Made by a program: the position numbers and the translations under genes. Under the pieces are notes generated by a model. That model was not told the DNA's origin and did no database searches. It worked only from the letters and a program-made list of their open reading frames with translations. A stretch of 64,000 bases of DNA from Erpobdella octoculata (Eukaryota > Annelida > Clitellata > Hirudinida > Erpobdellidae). Shown piece after piece: positions 26,001-37,901 of the stretch. Position 1 is the first letter of the stretch; each line of letters begins with the position of its first letter. Location: positions 35,610,352 through 35,674,351 of the forward strand of contig OZ022242.1 of the NCBI GenBank assembly GCA_963978895.1, given 5' to 3'.

Positions 26001-27115
26001 CGACTTTATTACAGGTTTCATTTTGTTCGCAAGACTCTTCAGATGTGCAATCTAAAAAGTGTTTTTAAAGTTGATTTATGAGTTTGAAGCAAAATCAATA
26101 TCTATCAAATATAAAATTTTATTAGCCTTTCATAAACATTGAAATTTCACAGATTTCCAGAATTTCCGGAAATAAATCTTCTTCTAATTCAACAAAAATG
26201 TATCTCCCTAGACATGATGTATCAAACCGGGTGGTTTCGTAAATCAAGCCTTCTCCGCACATTTTGTAAATATCAGACGAAAATCCAAGTTTCGGAAACG
26301 ATGAATCATTTTTAGAAACAAATATACGTGTGTAAATGTCATCCACTGTCAGCATATTAACATATATGTTATCATTGAAATTTTATAAAAATAACTACAA
26401 AAATATTAATTTGTTACCTGGCTTTTTAAGATTTATTTCAACAGTTTTTATTTCCTTATTCGTATTTAAATCAATTGAAAACCACGAAGAAGAAGAAACT
26501 GAAATGCACGTTGAGTTATTTCCATCAGTTAATTGTTTTTTTATTCTAAGATTTTCATCTTTTGCAGTTTTTTGATAAGCAATATTTAATTCATTGAGCA
26601 ATATATCTGAAAATGTGAAACAAAACAATAAAAATTTTAAAAAATAAACAAAAACAGTTTGTTATTTTTGTTTTTTTTAAATAAAGTTAGTTACTGCATT
26701 TCCTTGGTTTTTTATATTTATTAGATTTTTTATTGTAATTCCCTTTAAATTCAACCAAACAAATTTGTATTTTAAGAGCCAACACAGAACTATTGTAAAA
26801 AAACCAATTTTTTAATATAGTGCAGTTATGTTTGAGCTAATCAAGTGGTTGTTAATTTCTGAAAAAGTGTTTTAATAAAAAAATTAAACCAAAAAACTGA
26901 TAAAAAATTGTGAGTTATAGCATGAAAATAAACTATTGGCACTTAAATCATGCTACCAAGCAAATTAGTATTATATAAAAGGAAAAACCTTTCTAACAAA
27001 AACAATTGTAAAAGAATCAAAAAGGTTTAAACAAAATAGCGTAAACAATCTGACCTTGCAACTTGATGGTAGGAAAACCAAATATAAAAAATATTACAAT
27101 CAGTTTGATAAACAT
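20014..27115 (-). CDS. Gene C: long F5/8C-EGF protein, apparently lacking membrane exon
   Basis: Predicted 570-aa product. Exons: 27115-27055 (signal peptide MFIKLIVIFFIFGF), 26606-26418 and 26345-26127 (F5/8C), 26051-25923, 24300-24169, 24088-23906, 23642-23523, 23413-23273, 22080-21952, 21867-21733 and 20863-20729 (eight EGF modules, most with D(I/V)(D/N)EC), 20153-20014 (juxtamembrane EGF-like). The last exon is 140 nt where its relatives have 135. The frame ends in TAG after NEKEKRNV, and no membrane or tail exon follows. Summed length 1713 nt, in frame, if two damaged EGF exons (21146-21184, 20943-21070) are skipped. The F5/8C exon ends at a GC donor (AAAG|GCTAAT). A LINE is inserted in the first EGF intron. 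It may be secreted or a decaying gene. Confidence 0.55.
20943..21070 (-). pseudogene. Frameshifted EGF exon of gene C
   Basis: The start NECNENIHNC and both splice sites are intact, but 7 nt are missing relative to the paralogous exon at 33082-33217 in gene D. The exon is therefore not a multiple of three and would break the frame if included. Because flanking introns are phase 1, skipping restores the frame. Confidence 0.65.
21146..21184 (-). pseudogene. Truncated EGF exon of gene C
   Basis: Only the 3' end of an EGF exon remains (PGFEDPRQNNYS then a CAG|GTATTTG donor). The paralog in gene D (33289-33417) is complete. The missing part and its intron were deleted up to the inside of a MITE. 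Confidence 0.6.
21204..21298. mobile_element. Truncated MITE (same family as 33677-33802)
   Basis: The centre and right end match the element at 33677-33802, ending AAAATTTTATTACTTAC. The left terminal repeat was lost in the deletion that also removed most of the adjacent EGF exon. Confidence 0.6.
22747..23242. mobile_element. piggyBac-like MITE in gene C intron
   Basis: Left end CCCATATATACCGA and right end TCGGGTTATATGGG form 14-bp inverted repeats with two mismatches. TTAT flanks both sides (22743-22746 and 23243-23246). The paralogous intron of gene D lacks this 496-bp segment, which supports insertion. CCC ends and a TTAN target fit the piggyBac pattern. No ORF inside. Confidence 0.55.
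24715..25850 (+). mobile_element. 5'-truncated CR1-like LINE in gene C intron, antisense to the gene
   Basis: The plus strand encodes the C-terminal part of a non-LTR reverse transcriptase: WSETWQLNLALSKC, then DLGVLIDKNLDF in pieces, then TYVRPLLEYCSPVWSP, and after a frameshift near 25285-25310 the end pattern VVSAWNSLPQDVVGSS to DLSKFSRF stop. A 3' UTR of about 370 bp follows, ending in (AAAT)n. The 5' part is missing and there are frameshifts, so it is inactive. A second copy of its 3' end lies at 7891-8289. Confidence 0.8.
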
Positions 27116-28245
27116 TGTTTTGTTTAGAGTTTTATTTCCAACAACAAAACGCTTAAAGTCTTGAATTCTTATCAAATCAAAAATGTAATATAGAAGAAAC
27201 AAGGAAGTTTGTTTAAATGTCAGATCAGCTGTGAACAATTAGGATTTATTTAATTTCTTTTCAAAAGTTTATGAATAGTAGATAAACTTCCTGATCGTTT
27301 TTTATTACATAAACATACAATTATTATTATCATAGTAGATATATTATGTTTCAAAACAATCATGTCTCTTAATTCAAACCTCAGTTAATTTATGTTTGAA
27401 ATGCTTTTCTCTAAACCAAAAAATCCCTTATAATGATTATAGGTGATTTCAATCAAATCTAAACTGGCACCGCTTTCAGTTAAGCGGCCTGCTTTAGAGT
27501 TCAATAGTCTGGATTCAAATCTAGAACAAAACTGTTTTTTTTTCAAAGTTGATTTTTTTATTCCAATCTACTTATATAATCTCCGAGCCCATCTTACTCA
27601 CACGGAAATTCGGAAAGGTGGAAACTCAGATGGGTTAGCAAAGTCACGATCACTAAACCCAACCTTATGCATACTTAGAAATTGTATTCACACGCACATA
27701 CATATAAATAAACAAGCGGTCAAACAACGTCGTTTTTGACATCTAAAATATTGCTTTCGTGATTTTCGTTGCATAAAAATGTCTATTTCTATTTTCTATT
27801 CAATTTGTGTGGCTGTATTAGTTGAGTTAAAAATTTTATATTTTTATCATTTACAACAATTATCAAATTCATTTGCTAAAGAATGCATGCCTAGTACTCC
27901 GATGTCACAATTCTTTAGTTTTTTTTTTGGTGTCATGATTAGACATGCGTGTGTAAGTATGTTTAGCTCTAAGTTATGGTTTTGTAGATAGACTGGTGTG
28001 TATGTAAGTATGTGTGTGAAGTCCTACCTGATGGTTATTACAAAGATACAAATGTGTGTAAGCTAGAATGTGTGTAGGAGCTTATCTTTTGGTTATTATG
28101 AAAACAAGAGAGGTGTGTGTATGTGAGTATGCATATGGAAGCTATTTGTTAATTATTTAGTAGAGTCAAGGAGACAGCGTGGGTGTTATTTGATTATTCG
28201 ATAACTATAATTGTATGGCGGTTCATATAACACAAGCACTTGCTT
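27116..28245. other. Gene C upstream region and unit boundary
   Basis: The CAGCTGTGAACAATTA block lies at 27226-27241, 111 bp upstream of the gene C ATG. The D-type TATA palindrome is deleted here. From about 27440 to 27780 the sequence is shared with the regions upstream of D and F. From about 27950 to 28180 there are imperfect repeats rich in GTGTGTATGTAAG. At 28245 the repeat block that opens this window begins again. Confidence 0.4.
27226..27241 (-). promoter_or_regulatory. Conserved CAGCTG block upstream of gene C
   Basis: CAGCTGTGAACAATTA at the same distance (111 bp) from the ATG as in gene D. Its conservation among the family upstream regions suggests a regulatory element, possibly an E-box (CANNTG). 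The function is inferred. Confidence 0.35.
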
Positions 28246-28355
28246 CGACAAAAACCTAGTTACTAATAATTTGTATAATTTAGTTTATATCACTTAAGCA
28301 AAACTAATTAAAGCATTAATATTAAAAAAACACAATCACTTAGATGTTCATTTGC

Positions 28356-28497
28356 TGTGAGGTATGTGCAGTATTTATTTGCTACATCAGTATATGCTAA
28401 TTCTAACTAACAATTTATTATATCATTGTGAGGTATGTGCAGTATTTATTTGCTACATCAGTATATGCTAATTCTAACTAACAATTTATTATATCAT
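28356..28497. repeat. 71-bp direct tandem duplication
   Basis: The unit starting TGTGAGGTATGTGCAG occurs at 28356 and again at 28427. The matching stretch at the window start has only one copy (near 112). Confidence 0.8.
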
Positions 28498-29557
28498 TGT
28501 TTTAACGATTAAAAATAATTTTTCACTATTTCGTAAGAAAATTGTATTCACTTAATTATTCTGTACAAAGCATGAGTTTCAAAGCCCAGACGGTATGAAG
28601 CATTTTAGTTTAGGCGATTCTAGTTCTAACCGTTGCTGGTAATAGTAATTTTTATTATTTTTTAAGATTTTAATTACTATATTGAATTGTGATAACATGA
28701 CAATAATGAAAAAACAATTCGATCACTTCTTCTAGTTTGTTGTTACTAAACGGAGTTATTCTTGAATTAAACTCTCTTAAATGAGAAAATAATAGACAAT
28801 GTAACACATACAAGGTGCTTGGTAAAAATCATCAAAACGTTATCAAGAATACTACTATAAAACAATAAGTTGAAAAAATGAATATAAATTCATAATAAAA
28901 ATTGGTTAATTTCATTGTTTTATGCCGTAGAATTGCATCAAACTAATTAAACCTTAGTTAACAAATCTGAAACCTTTTGAATATTGAAAAAAACGTCTAA
29001 CTAAAGTGTACACAATGCTGTAAAGATCGGAACAAAAATAAGTTTAAAAATTAAATTGTTTGCTTAGCATTTTCAGGACAAAAAAAAGCATTTTAATTCA
29101 TAAAAAAATTAACGTTCTTTATTTATTTGAAGTAAATTTTCAATTTGCTTATAATTTAAAAAAATATTTTTTTATAAAAATCAAGTAATAACAATCTTGA
29201 ATTTGATGTTTAATTAAAAAATTTAATATTAAAAATTTGCTTATGTAGCAAATATTTGTTGTGTACATGGCGAACCCTTTAAAAACAAAAACAACTTACA
29301 TATAGAAAGGTGCCATTGATGCCATTAACAGTAGTTTTTAGAACTTGATTGCTTAAATTACTGCATCTTAAAGACCAAACTGTTACAGTTTAATTTTAAA
29401 GTTCAACTATTAATTTGATTATTTATTTTATTTTTTTTGTTTATGTCACATAATATGAACGACTGAAAAAATGATAATAAAAAACAAAATCATTGTCATA
29501 ATGAGCAAAGTAAATTACAATGTTTTCAATGAGACAGAGTAACACTTTCAGTTCTTC

Positions 29558-29646
29558 ATAATTATTTATTTTATTTATTTGACAAGTTTAAAGTGGCGTA
29601 AATCAAATGAGTTCAAGGTATATAATAGTTTCAATGCTTGAATAAT
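29558..29646 (-). mobile_element. Small retro-insert in the gene D tail exon
   Basis: A 79-bp insert (29563-29641) interrupts the family tail codons. It is flanked by ATAAT on both sides (29558-29562 and 29642-29646), and on the minus strand it ends in an A-rich AAATAAATAAAATAAATA tail. That fits a 5'-truncated LINE/SINE copy with a target-site duplication. It supplies the last residues and the TGA stop of gene D. Confidence 0.65.
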
Positions 29647-32600
29647 AGTGGTCATCTGTTACATTTTGAAGATATTTTTCTTCATCATCTTTGCTTTGAA
29701 TGTTTGGTTTATTCAGATCAATCAAAGTTGATTCATTTTTGCCTTTTTGAATTTTTTGCCGGGCTCTGAAAATGTTAAAATTTTTTATAGATTTTTTTGT
29801 AATAAAACTGAAATTTTTTAAAAATAACTATTAATAGTGTTTTAATTATAGCATTTCTGTAAAAAACTTGTTTATTTGAAATAAAAGTTAAAAAAAACAT
29901 ATTTTGGTGATTTTAAAAAAATTAAATAATTTTGATTTAATTTATTTTTGTTTTCAAAATTTTGTTGAATCTTTTTTTGAATGTCAAAAAAATCATTTAG
30001 AGACTTCTTATATAATCTGACAATGTTATTTTCACGATTCGTATTTTGAAGACACAACTTAAGGTTGTATTATATTATTCACCGATCTTGTTGGCAGCAT
30101 TGATTAAATTAGTTATTTAAGAAGAGTTGAATTAATTTCAACACCATGGTGGTGAGAGCTAATCAGCGAGTTTAGTTTAAATAAAGTTGTCATAATAAAA
30201 CGTAGCGATGTTATAATCATTATCTTAATTAACGTTTTGCCCGAAAATCTAGTTAGACGATTTTATTCAATATTCAATTGTTCACGTAGTTTTCTGACAT
30301 TTTCTAAGCTATAAATACAACTGAGATAATACTCTTTTTCATTCATTTATCACAGATTTTTAGAGGTTGAACTGAGTTTAGTAGATTTTCTTATAGAAGA
30401 TGTAATCATGCTGTCTAGAGAAATCGTGGCTATTTTTCAACAGTCACGGACGGTCAATTGGTTAAGTATGTGGCGATCATTCATCCAATCCAGTAATTTT
30501 ACTTTATATAGCGCTTCTTCGACGAGGAGTTTAAAAACGCTCAGTTAAAAACTGGCGGAAATAAATAGTAAAAAGTTGAAAAAAATTTAAAAAAAAAAAC
30601 CAGACTACGAAAAATAACGTTTGGCAAAAAAGAACAAGATTTTTCAAATAGTAGGGAAAAGTGGAGTTTTCAATTTTAATTTCAATAAGACATATTTTAA
30701 AAAAATATTTTAGATCTAAGAGGTAAACCGTGCAAAAGAACAAAAGAACGAGAGATTTGAAAGATTTGATAAGTGCTGAGACTAACGTGTGTGATGAACA
30801 AGAAAATTACGCTATTTTATTAGTAAACATGTTTCTAATTATCACCAGTAATTTATCCAACCAGTTTTCACATTTTTTATATCAACCTCAAATATTTTTA
30901 TTTCTTTGGTTTGAATACTTTTTTGATTTTAAACAAATTTTTTAATATAAAATTGATGAGCTTTCCGCATTCCAATTAGGATAAAATTTAGATTCGTTTT
31001 TAACTAAACCAACTAAAACTATTTTTAATTTAAAAACCAATTCAAAGTATAAGAAAGTTGCAATCAAGTTCTTGCGGTTTTATTTTTAAAATAATAGGAC
31101 ACTGTTAGTATTCAAAGTCAACAAAGTAATGATATTTTGTGTTTTTCTAAATATATTATTGAATAAATAAAAAAAACATTTTTTTAATTGTTTTGTTTTG
31201 AATTTTAACTTAATTAAAATATTATTTACAAACATTTTTTTACCTTCTCGATTTCAAATAAAAATATATTGCTCCAACAAATACAATTGCAAAAAGCAAC
31301 AACAACCCAACAGTTGATCCAATAATTGATCCAATAATTGCAATTTTAAGTTTTTGAGCATCTAAATAAAAAATAAAACCTGCTGTTGTAATATAAATTT
31401 ATATTTATAAGTTACATCTTACAAATAAAAAAAAATAATTACTTGAACAAATGTATTTTCCATTTTCTTTAATTAAAAAATGACCTTCAGTACAAAACAG
31501 GATGTAACTTCCAAGTGTGTTTGTACAGTTGACAGTATTTGAATCGTATGTGCTAATATCCAAACATTCGTTTGTATCTAATTGTTTATAAAAGAATTCA
31601 ATTACACAAAATTTCAACTGATCAAATCTATACGGTTAGCATTATTATTTTCACTTTACTTTATTTGACGTTGAGAATCACGCCAATTGTTGAAGACAGA
31701 CTAGTGATTAGCACTACTTAATGTACACAAAGATAATCTTGTAAATCGTGAAAATATAATTGAACTTTTTGCGAAGTCGAAAAATCGTAAACTAGATTTT
31801 GTGCTATGAATTGTTTTACTAGAATACTAGTCTATAATTTATATAATTATTTTACGAGTTTTTGATGACTATGTGTGCTTTTTTATAAGCAGTAATAAAG
31901 GACTGCAAAACAAAAATTCTTTAATTGTTAAAAAACGTTTATACTATTGTAAGGAGGGTCGAACGCCCCCATCGCCCCTATGGATCCGCTACAGAATGCG
32001 ACAATAATGAAAAACACTACAAAAAACATTAGTGTATGGCGATGTCCCATCAGAAATTTGTGTACAACAAAAGTAAATCTGACTTTAAGTAAATTAATTA
32101 TGGTAATAAGTATTATTGTAGCTTTGCCTATGTTCTATTTACACTGATGTGTAAATATGTTCTATTTACACTGATGTGACCTTTTTTTTGAAACAAAATA
32201 ACATCATTTTATTGGTCGTGAAAAGACTTAGAGGTTATTTTTAATAAACTCCAACCATACAATCAGTGACTGGTATATATAGATCGATGAAAGTTATGTT
32301 GCAAAGGCTAAAAAGCATAACAGAGTGGCCAGGCAACTGTTAATTACTACAAATGCTTTGTGACTGGAAAGCTTTGGATGTACGTATGTACTCATTCACT
32401 ATTATTTAGATGAATTTATGTGGATAAGAGCGATCCAAAATAAAATGAAGCTGTCAGAAAGTACGCTGAAACTGATTAGGATATATTTCTGTGTTTGAAA
32501 TTTAGTCTGTTCAATGTATTTATGTATATAAAATAAATGTAACATTGGTTAAAAAATATAAATACTAATGAATGAAAAAAATTCTTTGTTAGCTGAATTA

Positions 32601-35600
32601 TTATTATTCATCAGATGAATTATTATTACTCATCAGTTGAATTATTATTATTAATTAATTGTTTTTGTTATTTAGCCTAAGAGTCAATAATTTTCAATTA
32701 TTATTTCGTGATATTAACAAACCAACCAATAGAATGTATGCGGCTGATTCTGTAAGTTTATCCATCAGCGGTAAGTCAATAAAAGTAAGTCAATAAAATC
32801 ATGTAAATTGATAATAACTGTTACTTAAGAATCAGGAGACAGTCTTGTCATGCTACACATTTTAAGGTATTTGTTATATCAAATTAAATATGACCAGATC
32901 ATTTGATCTTTGTATCAGATTTTTTCTATAAAAATAACTTGTATACACAACAATGAAAACAAATTTATACAACTGTTAAAGCGGTAGGCGTCGGCAGAAA
33001 AATTAAAAAAAATTATCAAATTTATTTAAATTTATTAAAAAATATAATAATTTTTCAGCAACTGCTGTTTTAAAACTAAACCTGTAAATTTCAATAATCC
33101 GGTTCAATGAAACATTTAAAATTATTATCACAATCGCATTGAAAACCTCCATAAATGTTAACACAATTAGTAGAAAACAAGTTACAGTTGTGTATGTTTT
33201 CATTACATTCATTGATGTTTTTGAAGCATTATTACAGTAAAAATATTGAATATTTTGTTATATAAATATTTAAAATTAGCTCAAATACCTGAGCATTGAT
33301 TTCTACGTAGATTTTCAAATCCAGGTTTACAATTGCATTTGTATCCACCTTCTATGTTTTCACATGTTGTTGAATAAACATCACAAACAAGAGGCACTGC
33401 GTTACATTCATTAACATCTGTAAAATAATATTAATTTCTAATTTACAACACATCTAAAAATAAATTTAATGTAAAATGCATAATAATATAAAATACGCAA
33501 CAAAGAAAAATAATATTCAGATTAGGAATATGAATGAATTAATTGCCAATTTTGCATTTATAGAAAAGTGTAAAATTAGTTTTGTCACAAACATAGCACA
33601 TATTATAAAAAATATGAAAATAAAAAAACAACGCTTATATACAAATGTACAAAAAAATTGAAAATAATATTCAAACGTAAGTAATAAAATTTTTTGAGCC
33701 AAACTTTCCGTTTGGAAAATGTCGAATATATAGATAAATATTTGAATGTCTAACGCTTTTATCTTCCGGACAAAGTTTGGTTCAAAAAAATTTATTACTT
33801 ACACTTAAATATTATTTTCAAGTTTTTAGTACATTTTTATATAAATGTTGTTTATTTTTATATTTTTTTCTTTTCTTTTTCTAGTATTTAATTTTTTTTT
33901 AATTTTTTAAATCTAAAAACAGATTATTGTATTATCACCGGATATAAACCTGCATTTAAAAAATTATTTTTTATAACCATTAGAAGAGCCTTAAGAAAAC
34001 TCTTAAAAATACGATGAAACTAACAACAAACAACGAACAAACAACAACGCAAGTTAATATAAGCGTTGTAAAAATAACCCTACATTTATTTTAAAAAAAT
34101 TATAAACTCAAAAATGCTAATTTTGTCAATAAATAGTATCAACACAACTGAAACTAAAACCCATCTTGAATTAAATTCTTACTATGTAGTTTACATTTAT
34201 GGAATGAGTGAAAATCAGGTCCTAGTTTGAGTAAACCATGCACCTATTTTCATCATAGACAGAGTTGTCACGTCAGAATATTTTAGTGTATTTTTATAAT
34301 TAGCAGATTTGAACAAAATAAGCAAAACAACTGTTACAAAAAATTCTCTTGAATAAGTTTACATTGCAATATTAAAACTAAAACTGTATGGAAGAGTTAG
34401 CATGTCGTAACTATAAACATTAAATAAGTAAATGAAAAAAAATATTATTACGTTAAAAGTATCGGAAATCGAAGCAAGAGCTTATAATTTGCAGAGCGAA
34501 CTTACTAATCTCTATACCACAAACTTTCACAAACAACATTCATTTTTTATTAGACCTTTTAAATCTTTACGTTTTTAAATATAAAATGTGGAAACTCTAA
34601 TTTATAATAATTAACCGGAAAGTAAATAAATGCATAAAAATAAAATTACATAACATAATTTAAAATCAATTAAAAAATCACTGTTATATTAAATGTTAGT
34701 TGTAATTTGAAAATAGAGGAGTTTTTAGCGAAGCCTTCTTAGACTGCCAGCGGAGATCTGGTTCACTTTTCACCGCAATTCAAAAATATACATCCCGACA
34801 ACCGTTAGAAGATACTATGCGTTATTGGATAATGAACATTTTCAAAAACCAGATAAACAAATTGTAAAAGCGTTAACAACAAAATGTGTTTTCCATCTTA
34901 TTGGAACTGGTTCAGATCACGTGTTTCTTTACGACAAAGTTCCTAATGGATATACTTATAACAACATCTTTGAATAAAACCTGGCTTTTCAAAACAATTT
35001 ACAAAAAAGCAAAGATAAAAGCAAGTGCATTAATACGTTTTTTAGGAATGTTACACTCCTGGGACCTACAACAAATAATCAATATTTCCATTGAAAAATT
35101 AAACAAATACAAATAGATATTCACTAATTAAATACTTTTGTTTTAATATTGTGTTTTTATTCATTAGTTTTTTGGTTACAGCAGATTTTTAAAAAGATAA
35201 AAAACAAAATAGTTTAAATAAAAAAAAACAATTCAATTACACGTGTTTTTGTACACAAACCTGAACAATGTGTGCTGCTTTCATGTACTTGAATTAATCC
35301 ACTCTTGCAATCACATCTAAAACTTCCTTGGGTGTTTATACATTTTGTCGTATGTAGGTCGCAATTATCTTTCCTGTCCGTACATTCGTTAACATCTGTA
35401 AAATAAACTGTAATTGTAGTTTTGAAAAATAGCAGTCATTAATATATTATGTTTAATAATTATAAATTTAATTTAAAATTTGTTTAACCTGTACACCTTC
35501 TTCCATTTGAACTATAAAATCCTTTTTTACAATGACATTCGTAACTACCAATTGTATTCTTACAAGTTGTTGAGAATAAATCACATGTATGAGATGAAGT

Positions 35601-37699
35601 TATACATTCATCAACATCTAATACCAACATCAAATTTCAATGATTAAAAAATTTATTTTTAATTAGAATAAAATATCAACAATATAGAAACGAGAACACA
35701 TTTTTTGTTGGAACTAAAATAATGAATTTATAAGCAATTTTGAAAAATCTAAAAATTGCTAGAATTGAAATAACAAATTTATAAGCAATTTTGAAAAATG
35801 TAAAATTGACAAATAACATTAAATTTAATTCATGGCTGATTTTTAATAAATTTGTTTTTTTTTGTTTTAAATTAGACAAATTTATTTTTTTTCAATTATT
35901 CAATTATTAGCTCTGCAAAATGATTACATTTAAAAACAGAAATTTTTGAATGTTTAATTATTAATTTCTAAGTTATATTATTGGAATCAATACCATTCTA
36001 AGGTATGTTTAAATAGCTAACAAAATGAAGGAAAGGTGGATTTGTGGGCGTAGCGTTTTGGGAGGTCTTTTTGTCCCAACCTCAAAAACAATATTTGGAC
36101 AATCGTTTCGAGCCACATAAACACGTATCAGAACACTTAAACAAACCCATTTAAAAAATTTTAAACTGTCTTAGACAGACACAGATTTTTATTGATCTAC
36201 AAACATTAAAGAAAGCCGTTTTATTAAAATAATTCGGAATTGAAAATAATTTACGCTCAATGTAAAACAAAATTAAATTTATTGAATTATTCCAATAAAA
36301 AACTGTTTGATAAACCTTTGCACATTCTGGTATTTGTATCTCTGTTGTCATTTCTAAAACCTTTTTTGCAATCACATCGAAAACCACCAGCATAATTTCT
36401 ACAAATCATCGTTTGTTCATCACAATTGTGAAAGTTTTCAGAACATTCGTTGATATCTACACGAAAAAAAACATTCATTACTAAGAAAAAAAGATTTATA
36501 ACATAAAATAATGTTTAAAAATAATTTTATAAAGCATTACGAAAACATTTCTAATGTAAGAAACAATTACCTGTGCATTTGTCATTTATTAGATTGCGAT
36601 ATCCTTGTTTGCAAGAACAAGTGTAACTACCAGCTGTGTTTACACATAATGTGGAATGTTTATTACACTTACTTTCACATTCATCAATAAACATTGAAAT
36701 TGAAATTTCACAGATTTTCAAAGATGATGAATTTTCTACCACTTTAACAAAAATGTATCTCCCTAGACATGATGAATAATACCCTCTTCTTTTGGAGAGC
36801 CAATCATGTCCGAACCAAGTTTGTTCGTAAATTTTGCCTCCGCACTTTTCGTAAATATCAGAGGAAAATCCAAGTTTCGGAAACGATGAATCATTTTTAG
36901 AAACATATATACGTGAGTAAAATTGATCCACTGTCACCATATTAACATATATGTTATCATTGAAATTTTATAAAAATAACAACAAAAATATTAATTTGTT
37001 ACCTGGCATTTTAACATTTATTTCAACAGCTAGTATTTCCTTATTCGTATTTAAATCAATTAAAAACCACGAAGGAGAAGAAACTGTAATGCACGTTGAG
37101 ATATTTCCATCAGTTAATTTTCTTTCAATTATACCATTTTCATCTTTTGCCGTTATTTGATAAGTAATATTTAATTCATTGACCAATATATCTGAAAATG
37201 TGAAACATAACAATAAAAATTATAAAAAAAATAAACAAAAACAGTTATTTATTTTTTTTTTAAATAAAGTTAGTTACTGCATTTCCTTAATTTTTTATTT
37301 ATTATTAGATTTTTCATTGTATTTCCCTTTAAATTCAACCAAAAAAATTTGTATTTTAAGAGCCAACACATAACTATTATAAAAAAAACAATTTTGTAAT
37401 GGAAGTGCAGATATTTTTGAGCTAATCAAGTGGATGTTAATTTCTAAAAAAGTGTTTTAATAAAAATTAAAACACACAAAACTGATAAAAAATTGTGAGT
37501 TATAGCATGAAGATAAACTATAAGCACTTAAATCATGCTACCAAGCAAATTAAAATTATATGAAACGAAAAACTTTTGTAACAAAAAAATGGTAAAAGAA
37601 TCAAAACAGTTTGAACAAAATAGCGTTAACAATCTGACCTTGCAACTTGATGGTAGGAAAACCAAATATAGAAAATATTACAATCAGTTTGATAAACAT
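29603..37699 (-). CDS. Gene D: F5/8C-EGF receptor with fused exon and altered tail
   Basis: Predicted 519-aa type I protein. Exons: 37699-37639 (signal peptide MFIKLIVIFSIFGF), 37191-37003 (first half of F5/8C), 36930-36571 (second half of F5/8C joined without an intron to an EGF module), 36456-36316, 35617-35489, 35395-35261 and 33417-33289 (EGF modules), 31577-31443 (juxtamembrane EGF-like), 31361-31244 (membrane, 5 residues longer than in A, partly from a GSII repeat), 29765-29603 (tail). Summed length 1560 nt, in frame, if the dead exon at 33082-33217 is skipped. The tail lost the residues through the first tyrosine motif (27-nt deletion, LQ joined to NVT), and a 79-bp insertion replaced YEEL with SSIETIIYLELI stop. 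It may still be expressed, but signalling would differ. Confidence 0.65.
33082..33217 (-). pseudogene. Dead EGF exon of gene D
   Basis: EGF coding is visible (INECNENIHNCNLFSTNC then GGFQCDCDNN), but the acceptor AAAG of the gene C paralog reads AAAA here and an in-frame TGA follows FIEPDY. It would have to be skipped for the gene to stay open. Confidence 0.65.
33677..33802. mobile_element. 126-bp MITE with ~31-bp terminal inverted repeats
   Basis: The left end GTAAGTAATAAAATTTTTT and the reverse complement of the right end GTAAGTAATAAATTTTTTT match over about 31 bp with few changes (both continue to CCAAACTTT). Each end starts with GTAAGT, a consensus splice-donor sequence. It lies in a gene D intron. 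A related, truncated copy is at 21204-21298. Confidence 0.65.
34100..35150. other. Gene D-specific intron insertion, unrecognised
   Basis: The paralogous intron of gene C goes directly from the GCGTTGTAAAAATAAC segment (about 21550) to the next exon region, while D has about 1 kb more. On the plus strand, 34720-35110 has coding-like open stretches (KALTTKCVFHLIGTG, HVFLYDKVPNGYTYNN) broken by stops. I do not recognise the protein. It could be an old transposon or a processed pseudogene. Confidence 0.35.
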
Positions 37700-37809
37700 T
37701 GTTTTGTTCAGAGTTTTATTTCCAACAACAAAACGCTAAAAGTCTTGAATTCTTATCAAATCAAAAATTTAATATAGAAGAAACAAGGAAGTTTGTTTAA
37801 ATGTCAGAT

Positions 37810-37901
37810 CAGCTGTGAACAATTAGGATTTATTTAATTTCTTTTCAAAATATCGCTAGTTTTCTTGAGCTCTATAAATTACTGATATAATTTATAGAGC
37901 T
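37810..37901 (-). promoter_or_regulatory. Putative core promoter of gene D
   Basis: CAGCTGTGAACAATTA at 37810-37825 and the palindrome AGCTCTATAAATTA-CTGATA-TAATTTATAGAGCT at 37868-37901 lie 111 and 170 bp upstream of the ATG. The arms contain TATAAAT on both strands. The same pair stands before the orphan first exon at 10440 and before gene F. The promoter role is inferred. Confidence 0.45.

Noticed and set aside
27443..27739. Plus-strand frame shared with 38118-38414 and 57380-57571
   Set aside because: It lies in the duplicated upstream flank, has no domain, and its length varies between copies through indels. Shared DNA, not evidence of a gene.
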